From: Pleionea sediminis
GTDB lineage: Bacteria > Pseudomonadota > Gammaproteobacteria > Enterobacterales > Kangiellaceae
Assembly: GCF_007570825.1 (NCBI RefSeq)
Contig: NZ_SUNB01000005.1
Coordinates: 124,001 to 188,000, forward strand
Direction: 5' to 3'
DNA length: 64,000 nucleotides
In this document: positions 1 to 7,744 of the stretch, one piece after another
How the letters are laid out: every line of letters begins with the position of its first letter
How positions within the stretch are numbered: position 1 is the stretch's first letter
Translations under genes and position numbers: made by a program
The notes under the pieces: generated by a model
The model's database searches: none
Seen by the model: only the letters and a program-made list of their open reading frames with translations
What the model was told of the DNA's origin: nothing

Positions 1-341
1 GAATTAAAGCCAATTAAGTTTCAATTGACGTTTTTAGTAAAAAGATCACTCTTGAACTGCCCTCCGGAAAAAGTTGGACTGCCGAAAGGAGGTTCGAAAT
101 TACTCTAAAGTTGAAATGTGCAAAAACTATGAAAATTTTGAGCTAAATTATTGACTTAATGAGATTTTAGATATTGATGAAACACTCATTGGGATATCTT
201 TTTGGGATTAAGAGAATTTCTTTTAGCTTTCTCTTTGTTGAACTCTTTAGTACTTAAGTAATTTAGTGTGATGAAGCTTTGAGTAATGTCGACTTTTAGT
301 CTACTTTTTCTAAACGAAGTATAAAATTTATAGTGGGCTCT
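1..341. other. Gene-free left edge
   Basis: I see no convincing gene. Frame 1 on the plus strand is open from the first base to a TAA at 106-108, so a gene from outside could end here, but about 35 residues without a recognisable motif are too few to call. The rest is AT-rich with no clear promoter match. Confidence 0.4.
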
Positions 342-887
342 ATGTCTGACGCAAATCCTTACCAATCACCTGATTCAAACCCCAAGTTAAATGGCGACGT
401 GTGTGAAAAAATGGAGTTCTTTAACGTTAGTCAAAGAATTGGTCGGGTGAGATATTTGGCTTATGCCGGTGGTTACTATGGTATTTTCATCATTCCATTC
501 GGGTTAAGCGGCGGTTTTTTGGCGATTCCGAGTTTGGAGATTGTTGGAATGATACTTGCTGTTATTACTTATATAGGTTTGATTGTTGCCTTAGTCATCG
601 TTCAAATACGGCGCTTACATGATCTAGATAAATCTGGTTGGTATTGGCTTATCAATTTGATTCCTGTGATTAATATTATTTTTGCATTATACGTATTATT
701 TGCGCCGGGCACTCAAGGCTCTAATCAATTTGGACCTAAACCATTACCCAATAATGGAGGTACTTGGGCTGCGGCTTTCGTGATTCCTGTCATTACGATA
801 ATCGGTATTTTGGCTGCTATTGCTTTACCTGCATACCAGGATTATGCAGATAGAGAAAACACGACTCAAATGGAAAGACAGAGTTAA
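342..887 (+). CDS. DUF805 membrane protein with a pilin-like C-terminal helix
   Basis: Inner-membrane protein of the DUF805 family, whose function is unknown. The centre carries the family signature RRLHDLDKSGWYWL, followed by a hydrophobic segment and the usual FAPGTQGSNQFGP. About four hydrophobic segments are visible. Oddly, the last hydrophobic segment reads IGILAAIALPAYQDYA, which is the typical N-terminal helix of type IV pilins, here placed at the C terminus and without the GFxxxE prepilin cleavage site. I chose the ATG at 342 over a GTG at 333; neither has a clear ribosome binding site. The gene stands alone and converges with the M23 peptidase gene downstream. The DUF805 assignment is firm; the meaning of the tail is open. 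Confidence 0.8.
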   Translation: MSDANPYQSPDSNPKLNGDVCEKMEFFNVSQRIGRVRYLAYAGGYYGIFIIPFGLSGGFLAIPSLEIVGMILAVITYIGLIVALVIVQIRRLHDLDKSGWYWLINLIPVINIIFALYVLFAPGTQGSNQFGPKPLPNNGGTWAAAFVIPVITIIGILAAIALPAYQDYADRENTTQMERQS

Positions 888-1099
888 AAGGACTGGGTCA
901 CTTATATTTTAAGTCGCGCCACTTCATATTGATATTTTATTATCAATAGCGTATTTCTGCTCACGCTTTTGGGCTCTGCGAAGTATGTTTAAGATTAGAG
1001 TGTAAAGTGACGTATATGCACCCTAATAAAAGATAATTTGAACGAAGACTTAAATTTCTATGGGTGCTCTTTTTTCTAGGGTGTCAAGCTTAAAAGCTA

Positions 1100-2149
1100 T
1101 TATACCGGAGAGTATTCGACACGACTTCCTCGAGTAATAATCGCATTTTTATCGACGTATGTATTATCGATTCGTATATTATCAAACTTGATTGGTAAGC
1201 CCATAGCGCTGAAAAAGTCTGATGTGTCTTGTAGGTGAAAGTGCAAATGAGGTTCACTTGAATTTCCAGAGTGACCACACAAGCCAATAAGCTCTCCTTG
1301 TTTAACTTTATCGCCTTTTTTAAGTGGAATACTTCCTTTAATTAAATGAGCGTAAAAGCCAAACTCTCCCTCTGCATGTTTAATTACGATATGATTTCCT
1401 GCAATGCCTCGCGTAAGAAAGTCCATGACCATGTAACCAACAAAAGGCGCATCGCCAATATTGTTGACTACCGAGATGACTTCTCCATCCGCTGCTGCTC
1501 GGATCGGTTGCTGATAACAGTAGTAGTCTGATAGTTGATTTCCTTTGCCAGAATGTCGATTGTATTCAGAGTCAGCTTTGACAAAGTCATACGCATAGCG
1601 TTGATTTAATACGTCCCAGGAATGTGATGTATTAGGTGTGTGACCACCATGATAGACAAGCCATTCTCCATCGACAGGCAGCCGATAGTTTACTTTAGTC
1701 TTATAGTTAGATATTTCTGCGCGCATCGCACTGACTCGGACACTTGTTTTGCTTTGCCCCAAAATCATCCGAAATTGTTGAACCAGTAGGAAAGGGTTGA
1801 ATAATGTCAATAAAGTTGAACCATAGAAAGTGATGTAAGGTATGGTTTTTCCCAATATTCCCCAGTTCTTATAAGGGCCAGGCAGGGGCCAGCTGTAGGC
1901 TGGATGAGGTTCTACACTTCCTTTCTCTGTGCTTTTTTTAATGAATAAGTATTGATACGTTTTTAAAATAACGACATACAACGCACATGCGACAAGCATA
2001 TCTATCCGCAAAGACCAGTTCTCACCAATGGTTCTTTCTAAAACCATGAATAATCCCACGGATAAGACGACAGGAATTAGCCAATTGAATACTGAAGAAC
2101 TAACAGGCTTATTACTGTTACTCTGGTCTTTGGGATTGACTTCGGACAT
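1100..2149 (-). CDS. Membrane-anchored M23-family peptidase
   Basis: Putative zinc metallopeptidase of the M23 (LytM/lysostaphin) family, which cleaves peptide cross-links in cell-wall or other glycine-rich substrates. The N-terminal 130 residues carry about three hydrophobic segments, so the enzyme is probably fixed in the inner membrane with the peptidase domain in the periplasm. The C-terminal half has the beta-rich LytM core: an AYDFVKADSEYNRHSG region, NHIVIKH, FYAHL, a GDKVKQGELIG turn and the zinc-binding HLHFH. The long N-terminal membrane part is unusual for M23 enzymes. The gene is divergent from the regulator at 2335, across a short region with palindromes. The substrate cannot be read from sequence. 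Confidence 0.85.
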   Translation of the reverse strand: MSEVNPKDQSNSNKPVSSSVFNWLIPVVLSVGLFMVLERTIGENWSLRIDMLVACALYVVILKTYQYLFIKKSTEKGSVEPHPAYSWPLPGPYKNWGILGKTIPYITFYGSTLLTLFNPFLLVQQFRMILGQSKTSVRVSAMRAEISNYKTKVNYRLPVDGEWLVYHGGHTPNTSHSWDVLNQRYAYDFVKADSEYNRHSGKGNQLSDYYCYQQPIRAAADGEVISVVNNIGDAPFVGYMVMDFLTRGIAGNHIVIKHAEGEFGFYAHLIKGSIPLKKGDKVKQGELIGLCGHSGNSSEPHLHFHLQDTSDFFSAMGLPIKFDNIRIDNTYVDKNAIITRGSRVEYSPV

Positions 2150-2259
2150 TGGTCATCGCTCATTTTCTGGCAGGCGCCTATGGCCACGCTGCTCGGAGGT
2201 CATCGTTGAATTAAATTACTGCTTCCTCCTTAAAAAGACAATGATTCGACAGTGGGTAT

Positions 2260-2285
2260 TACCTAGGTATCATGAAGTGATACCT
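2260..2285. promoter_or_regulatory. Overlapping palindromes, possible operator
   Basis: A perfect 10-bp palindrome, TACCTAGGTA, covers 2260-2269. It overlaps a perfect inverted repeat with 8-bp arms, AGGTATCA at 2265-2272 and TGATACCT at 2278-2285, around a 5-bp centre. A second, weaker inverted repeat (GGACA at 2290-2294, TGTCC at 2301-2305) is followed by a run of five T. All lie in the short region between the M23 gene and the HTH regulator gene, where an autoregulatory operator would be expected. Binding by that regulator is inference. Confidence 0.5.
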
Positions 2286-2334
2286 TTGTGGACAAATATA
2301 TGTCCTTTTTCAAAATATTCGACTAGAATTGAGG

Positions 2335-3138
2335 ATGTTTAAATTCAAATGGGCAAAGACTGTGTCCAGCATTAACCAGAAAACTGTTGAACGATGTCTG
2401 AAAGAGATAAAAGTCGCCTTAAAAAATAAAGGGATTAAGTATTCTGATATTGCGGAACGACTTAATCTGTCCAATGTAACGGTGAAGCGCATTTTAAATC
2501 AAAGCGATATTGGTTTGGATAGACTAATTACGTTAGCTGATATTGCTGGATTAGATGTTGTACAGTTGATAAAAAACGCCAGAGTATCGCCACAAAAACA
2601 TTACCTATTTAACGATGTTCAAGATAAAGCATTTTTTGATAATGAACATTTGCTTCATTATTTTTCTGAGCTTTTCTATTTCAAGAAAACACCGGAGCAA
2701 ATTCAGAGGGAAAATAATCTGACTGATATTTCTACCTATCGTTATTTAAGAAAACTTGAAGATATTGAATTGATTAAGTTACTTCCAGAAAACAAGCTTC
2801 ATTTTCTATGTAAAGCGCCGCTTGGGTTTTCTGCCAACAGTCTTGTGCTAAAACAAAAAATAACGAATCATATTAAATCTACTTGCGATGCTGTTTTGTC
2901 GAAAAATGAAAATGAATATTATTTTATGAGAGTCAAACCTTTGCGTGTGCCGGAGGGATTTTATTTGCAGATGATTGAAGAGCTAAAAAAAGTTGTTGAC
3001 CGGTATGCAGAGATAGCAGAAGTGGCTTACATATCACAATCTAACCTACCTGAATTTCAAGTAACCATTGTTGGTCATCCTTACAATGCGGAAGGCTCTG
3101 AATTTGAACCGATTGTCAATGTTGACTCGTTCAAATAG
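2335..3138 (+). CDS. HTH transcriptional regulator, XRE-like
   Basis: Probable DNA-binding regulator. Residues of about 25-80 form an XRE/Cro-like helix-turn-helix: IKYSDIAERLNLSNVTVKRI, then SDIGLDRLITLADIAGLDVVQL. The remaining 190 residues contain a second possible winged-helix stretch (around TPEQIQRENNLTDISTYRYL) and no family I recognise. It may sense a ligand or partner. The ATG at 2335 was chosen; a TTG at 2329 is an alternative. The leader carries palindromes (2260-2285 and 2290-2305) that could be its own operator. The gene is divergent from the M23 peptidase gene, so that gene is a natural second target, though nothing proves it. Confidence 0.7.
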   Translation: MFKFKWAKTVSSINQKTVERCLKEIKVALKNKGIKYSDIAERLNLSNVTVKRILNQSDIGLDRLITLADIAGLDVVQLIKNARVSPQKHYLFNDVQDKAFFDNEHLLHYFSELFYFKKTPEQIQRENNLTDISTYRYLRKLEDIELIKLLPENKLHFLCKAPLGFSANSLVLKQKITNHIKSTCDAVLSKNENEYYFMRVKPLRVPEGFYLQMIEELKKVVDRYAEIAEVAYISQSNLPEFQVTIVGHPYNAEGSEFEPIVNVDSFK

Positions 3139-3240
3139 CGAATGTATTTCGACAATACTATAATAGTACCAAAAGCTATTCTGCTAGTATTTTTGTTAAA
3201 CAAATCGTATTTCTGGTCAATATACTGAGGATACTAATTA

Positions 3241-4506
3241 ATGTTTAATTCAATAAGGATATCTGTCCTGATAGGACTTATCTTGATTTCTGGATGTGGA
3301 CCAGAGCAAACCGATGATGAAAGAATATTAGAAGAGATTGATGCGACTTCGGTTCATTTGATGCTTGGTGCAAAAATATTAATCGTTAATCCCAATAATG
3401 ACGAAGATATTGCTCAGTTAAAGCAAGACCTCATCGAAATACTGGCAACGCAAGAGGGTAACAAGCCTCCTGAACTTTCCGTTACAGAAGTCATTCAACT
3501 CGCAAAGATCGCTTTTAAATTAAAAGGCTATGGCGAAGATGAATTAGCCTTGGGTCGAGACTCGACATTAATTTTTATGCCGGCTGCGGGCGATAAAGAT
3601 GATGCAACGAAACTGACTCCGAAACAGGATCATGGGCTATTTTTAATATTGCTAAACTTGATGAAGCTAAATCCAGCGACTCCCATGCTCATCACGAAAG
3701 AACAAATGCTCTATGAGGCATGGATGGCAGACGATGTGAGCTTTGATAACAAAACATTAGACTCAATGCTACGCGCGGCTCAAGTTTCAGCTTTCGCCTC
3801 TAATGAGTTTTGTGACTTTGCCAGCCAGCAGGCGCAGTGGTTTAAAGAGAGTAAATTAGGTGTTACCGATGCGAAGCGTGTTATTGCTGAGCTAGCCATT
3901 TTTACGACGGCGCTTGGCAGGGCAACAGCACATGCTCCGGCCGCTGCCGCGCAAGTTTTAGCCGTTGTCATGGCGCCAAAAATTATCGAAATATTACCTA
4001 ATGCCTTACGACTTCTTGCTCATGTTAATACAGCTAAGTGCTATGAGAGTAAAGGTAACGAATCAGCGGCTATGCAACAAAAGGTCTATGCGATTGATAC
4101 GCTTGAAGCTTTGGGAGCGCCTAACGCGGAGCTTGCTTTATATCGTGCGAGTTTGGCTTACAAATCAGATGATCTAGATGGTGCCGCTAGTCATTTAAAA
4201 ACAGCAGCGAAGAGCAAGTTAATTGATGAGAGAACTCGACAGGATATGAATAAGCTTGCAGAAAATATCCATGATCCTGAAGATGGGTTAGTCAATAAAT
4301 ACCTCAATAAGTTCGATATAACCTTGGCACTCGTATCTATCGTCAATCAGCGTTTATCCGATGAAGGCGCCTATGATAAATTGAAAAGTTCGAGACAATA
4401 CCAAAAGCTGAAGTTGATTATTGAGAAGCTCTCATCCAGCTCGAATAATGATGAAGATGAACCGTCGTTGTTAGATCGAGGAAAAAAGCTAATGGACGGT
4501 ATATAA
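3241..4506 (+). CDS. Lipoprotein of unknown function with helical repeats
   Basis: Exported lipoprotein: a hydrophobic signal ends in the lipobox LISGC with Cys at residue 19. The mature part is almost all helical and rich in Ala, Leu and Glu. The region from about residue 240 to 330 (NALRLLAHVNTAKCYESKGN, then LALYRASLAYKSDDLDGAASHLKTAA) looks like tetratricopeptide-type helical pairs. I do not recognise a family. A shadowing GC-richer patch at 3930-3970 is the only composition change. It lies downstream of the HTH regulator, in the same direction, with a 100-bp gap, so co-expression is possible. Role: perhaps a scaffold in the periplasm, but this is a guess. Confidence 0.75.
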   Translation: MFNSIRISVLIGLILISGCGPEQTDDERILEEIDATSVHLMLGAKILIVNPNNDEDIAQLKQDLIEILATQEGNKPPELSVTEVIQLAKIAFKLKGYGEDELALGRDSTLIFMPAAGDKDDATKLTPKQDHGLFLILLNLMKLNPATPMLITKEQMLYEAWMADDVSFDNKTLDSMLRAAQVSAFASNEFCDFASQQAQWFKESKLGVTDAKRVIAELAIFTTALGRATAHAPAAAAQVLAVVMAPKIIEILPNALRLLAHVNTAKCYESKGNESAAMQQKVYAIDTLEALGAPNAELALYRASLAYKSDDLDGAASHLKTAAKSKLIDERTRQDMNKLAENIHDPEDGLVNKYLNKFDITLALVSIVNQRLSDEGAYDKLKSSRQYQKLKLIIEKLSSSSNNDEDEPSLLDRGKKLMDGI

Positions 4507-4627
4507 AGAAAGGAGAGTCGGTAAGTAACGGAATATTGAATCACCACTAACTCTGCATTTAGTGACATGGATTTAAACCCTTAAACAAAAACAATTCGTT
4601 AGAGTCTATTTTTAGTTGGAGTTATGT

Positions 4628-5197
4628 GTGAGGTACAAAGTAGTCATCTTTCTCGGACTGATTTTTTATCAATGTACATTGAGTGCAGATGTCGTCCTTA
4701 AGGAAGATCTTTATTATAGAGATGGCGTTACGAAATTTATCAAAGCTAAGCCCAGAAGTTTGAGTCAATTTAGGGCTGAATTAATTCAAAAGTCCAAATC
4801 TATTTATTTAGGAGAAGTAACCGCTATCATTGAAGAGCCAGAAAGATTGCCTACAGGAGATCTTAGACTCATAAAACGAGCCTATGTCGAAATCGATAGA
4901 GGGTGGAAGAAACCAAAGAAGAAGACCATAAAAATCGATGCAGTGATTAACTTAGAAGGAAAAACAGTCGCAAGTTATGACTATGCATTGAAAGTTAGTC
5001 ACACTTACCTGTTCTTTGAAAACAGTGTAGGAGTATATTGGATTGTACTGTTAGATAATCCGAAAGATCCCGCCTTGGGTTATAGTTATGACTTCAGGAA
5101 CACAAGTACATACCAACTAAATGTAAAATATATCAACGATCTAGGAAAGCCTCATTGGTTATATGCTGGTGGAAATTTTATTCTCTCCAAAGATTAA
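4628..5197 (+). CDS. Small secreted protein of unknown function
   Basis: Secreted protein of about 190 residues with no family I recognise. I start it at the GTG at 4628, because GGAG lies six bases upstream and the first 20 residues then form a clean signal peptide (VRYKVVIFLGLIFYQCTLSA, cleavage near Ala-Asp). A TTG at 4616 is the longer alternative. The mature part is mixed beta/alpha with basic patches (DRGWKKPKKKTIKID) and the phrase SKSIYLGEVTAIIEE, reminiscent of small proteins that resemble an OB or beta-barrel fold. It ends 35 bp before a strong terminator hairpin. Confidence 0.65.
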   Translation: MRYKVVIFLGLIFYQCTLSADVVLKEDLYYRDGVTKFIKAKPRSLSQFRAELIQKSKSIYLGEVTAIIEEPERLPTGDLRLIKRAYVEIDRGWKKPKKKTIKIDAVINLEGKTVASYDYALKVSHTYLFFENSVGVYWIVLLDNPKDPALGYSYDFRNTSTYQLNVKYINDLGKPHWLYAGGNFILSKD

Positions 5198-5232
5198 TGG
5201 AGCTGAATGTTTTCAGTTCAATGCATGCAGCT

Positions 5233-5268
5233 TAAAATCACCCTCAATCGTTATTGAGGGTGATTTTA
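5233..5268. terminator. Strong bidirectional terminator
   Basis: A perfect 15-bp stem, 5233-5247 paired with 5254-5268, encloses the loop TCGTTA. The stem ends in A/T runs on both sides, so it can end transcription of the secreted-protein gene on the plus strand and of the HAF-repeat gene on the minus strand. It sits exactly between these two convergent genes. Confidence 0.9.
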
Positions 5269-5301
5269 TCCATATTATGTTTAGTAATTCACAGAGAAAA
5301 C

Positions 5302-6792
5302 TTAACTCTGACTTTTTAATTTGATTCTGGCATATCCTATAGTTAAAAGAACAGTGATGAGCCAAAAGAGACTTCCGCCACTTCTTCTTTTGGGCTTTTC
5401 GCAACTTTGATTGGCTGGACTGCTTTTGGGGGTTAGTAGTATCGCTCTAGTCGTTGGAAAACCTGTCTCATTCATTTTTATTCCCGTGCCAATGATAGTG
5501 CCGTCATTATTGATTTTTCTGGCATCTGCGATCTTCCATCCGGAATTACAGTCGACTAATTCATTTAAATTAATGGGTTGCGGGCGTTCCGCATCAATAT
5601 CATAAATGAAGGGGGCATATGTGCTGGGGCCTGAAGTAACTTGTGCTGAGCCAACAATCAGATTGTCATCATTAATATCGAAAGCTTGAGAAAACTTTAA
5701 CTCTTCTTTTAGAAATCCAATCGGTGTGGCTACTCCTGTCTCTAAGCTTGTATAAAAAGCCGTAATAGCAGACAAGTTAGTTTTAGAGTTTGAGGCTCCG
5801 ACGACAATAGTACTTAAATCATTTATCGAATTAAGACTAACCCAGGTAGCTTCTTCTAATGCATTCACTTCTGTAAGTTCATTTGTGTCGGTGTTTCCTA
5901 GTATTCCTTTAGATTCATGTACGTTGACGTTGTATTCTGAATTCATAGCAAAGCAGGATTGTTGTCTGGCATCAGCCGAAATAGCGGAATATCCTACGTA
6001 ATCACCACGTTCATTGATACTTCGAATACAAGAGAATGACTGATTAAACTGGTCGGAACTAGCTGGCTCAAGAGTCGTTAACAGAGAAATCGATTGGTTT
6101 TGTATATCGTAAATGAATCCTCGATCAGAAGTTCTCGAAATATTGTTACAGTCATCTTTTTCTATAATTCTCTGAGTATCGCCGACCAAAAACTGTCGGT
6201 TTGAACTTAGAACTCTAGTGGTAGTGAACTCGGCGATGTAGGGATCGAGAGGTAAACCTGGGCGCGTGAAGTTTGGTATTATTTTTAAGCTATTCCCTGA
6301 GTCGATGAAGAAGCTTAATAGTCGGTCTACTTTTGCTTTAGTTTCCGACTCAGTGCAAGTGCTTGAATCGGCGTCTGGTTTATTGAAGACAGATAACTCC
6401 TCAACTTTAAGACCATATCCAGCAATTAAATTGTCATCATTTATTGTTGTAGCGAGAAGGCGTGCTGTGTTCTTTCCGAAGCCCAAACCTCTGCCCTCGG
6501 GCATAATTTTTCGACTTAAGTCATTGTAGTGGACGGGTTGGTTTACGTTGATGTCTTCAATTAATGTGACTCCATCGTCGACTTCTGTTTCAACCGTATG
6601 CTTCCCCAAAGATATACCAACTGCGTGACCATTATTATTTAAGTCGTAACCCAATGATTTTGGTTGTTCTCCATTCGCCGTTTCTAAAGCACCAAGCTCT
6701 ATAACTTCATAGGCAACCGGTAAATTACTGGCTAATGAACTGGTTGATGTTAATATTATCGATATCGAAATAAGCAAGAATGTTTGGTTCAT
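5302..6792 (-). CDS. DUF3466-like HAF-repeat protein with GlyGly-CTERM tail
   Basis: Exported protein with a signal peptide (residues 1-21, ending SSLAS) and at least six degenerate repeats of the HAF type, such as LNNNGHAVG, TINDDNLIAGYG, SINERGDYVGYS, DINDDNLIVGSA and KINNDGTIIGTG. This is the pattern of DUF3466-like proteins. The C terminus has the three-part GlyGly-CTERM sorting signal: SGGS at about residue 470, a hydrophobic helix (LFWLITVLLTIGYA), and a basic end (RIKLKSQ). Known rhombosortase substrates with this tail are cut and moved to the cell surface by way of type II secretion. The molecular role of the repeats is unknown. The gene is alone, ending at the shared terminator at 5233-5268. 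Confidence 0.8.
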   Translation of the reverse strand: MNQTFLLISISIILTSTSSLASNLPVAYEVIELGALETANGEQPKSLGYDLNNNGHAVGISLGKHTVETEVDDGVTLIEDINVNQPVHYNDLSRKIMPEGRGLGFGKNTARLLATTINDDNLIAGYGLKVEELSVFNKPDADSSTCTESETKAKVDRLLSFFIDSGNSLKIIPNFTRPGLPLDPYIAEFTTTRVLSSNRQFLVGDTQRIIEKDDCNNISRTSDRGFIYDIQNQSISLLTTLEPASSDQFNQSFSCIRSINERGDYVGYSAISADARQQSCFAMNSEYNVNVHESKGILGNTDTNELTEVNALEEATWVSLNSINDLSTIVVGASNSKTNLSAITAFYTSLETGVATPIGFLKEELKFSQAFDINDDNLIVGSAQVTSGPSTYAPFIYDIDAERPQPINLNELVDCNSGWKIADARKINNDGTIIGTGIKMNETGFPTTRAILLTPKSSPANQSCEKPKRRSGGSLFWLITVLLTIGYARIKLKSQS

Positions 6793-7356
6793 CTTTGATC
6801 CTAATGCATGTAGTTAGATTTAAGCGACATCCTTGTCAATATGTACTCCTTAATGAATGCAACGATATGACCGAGACAAAATATTTAAGTTCAAAATAAA
6901 TGTGAGATGATCCTAAACTTTAAAAGATAGGATATATGTTTTATTGATTTTTTGCGGTAAATGAAGCTCGTTAAGGTTCGAAGCCTACTTAGTCGGAAGA
7001 GAGTAAACATCGAAGGTTTAGATTAACGAAAATACATGTCTATGATTAAGCGTAGGTTCAGTTTTCTTGTTAGGTCAGGAGTATTCTTTTGGCATCTATA
7101 GGCTAGGCTACATACATAGAAACTAAAGTTTGAAAACTACTCGGAGATTTCTTTTGTAAGCTTTACGAGAAAAACCTCTGCGATCTCAAGTTTATTATTC
7201 AGATGCTACAGTCATAAAAACTCTGTATTCACTAGCGACATGTATATACCGGGACGAAAAACTACCATCTAAGCGTAGCTAAAGTCGACATTGATGTTCG
7301 CTCAGTTAGTTGGAGCTACAGTTTGGTATGAAATAACGATTTTATTATTCGATTTC

Positions 7357-7374
7357 TTTAAGTGACACTATAGG
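7357..7374 (+). promoter_or_regulatory. SP6-type phage promoter look-alike
   Basis: The bases CTTTAAGTGACACTATAG match the 18-base consensus of the phage SP6 RNA polymerase promoter at 16 of 18 positions, by my own comparison. Transcription would run to the right, antisense to the arylsulfotransferase-like gene. No phage polymerase gene is in the window, so chance is the default explanation. Confidence 0.15.
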
Positions 7375-7645
7375 TATATGCTCGACAGTCAATTTATCGT
7401 ATAGGAACTAAAGCTATTAGAACTAACCGACTTGAAACTCCCAATTAAGATGAGCTTAAAGCATTAGTTCTTGAGTTAAGTGCATATAATTTTCCCTAAA
7501 TTGGTAAAGAGGCTCCTAAAAAAGAGGGAGCATTAATAAAATCTAAATGTGCTAAATCGAATTAATAATAGTTGTTTTGACTTAATTTCTGCGGTTATAA
7601 AAAAGGGAAGTCAAGTCTATTTAATCAATCGCACGTTTTAAGTAA

Positions 7646-7698
7646 GGTGTCTGTTTAATGTCTCGAGTTTTGAAGTGGCCAATTAACAAACAGACACC
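7646..7698. repeat. 11-bp inverted repeat downstream of the sulfotransferase gene
   Basis: GGTGTCTGTTT at 7646-7656 pairs perfectly with 7688-7698, with 31 bases between. It lies 46 bp beyond the stop of the minus-strand gene at 7745, where a transcript end would be expected. There is no T run after it, so it may stabilise an RNA 3' end rather than act as an intrinsic terminator. Confidence 0.4.
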
Positions 7699-7744
7699 AA
7701 TTTAAATATTTAATCTTACTTATAATTGTTTTCGATAGAAATCT

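Larger units (their letters stand above)
6793..7744. other. Gene-free stretch of about 950 bp
   Basis: No open frame with coding character is visible in either direction. Two local structures stand out: an SP6-like promoter match near 7357 and an 11-bp inverted repeat (7646-7656 with 7688-7698). The stretch is unusually long for this otherwise dense region. It could hold a decayed gene, a non-coding RNA or long leaders for the genes on either side. Confidence 0.5.

Noticed and set aside
1018..1073. Terminator between the DUF805 and M23 genes
   Set aside because: GCACCC and GGGTGC can pair before TCTTTTTT, but the loop is about 40 bases and the stem only six; too weak to list.
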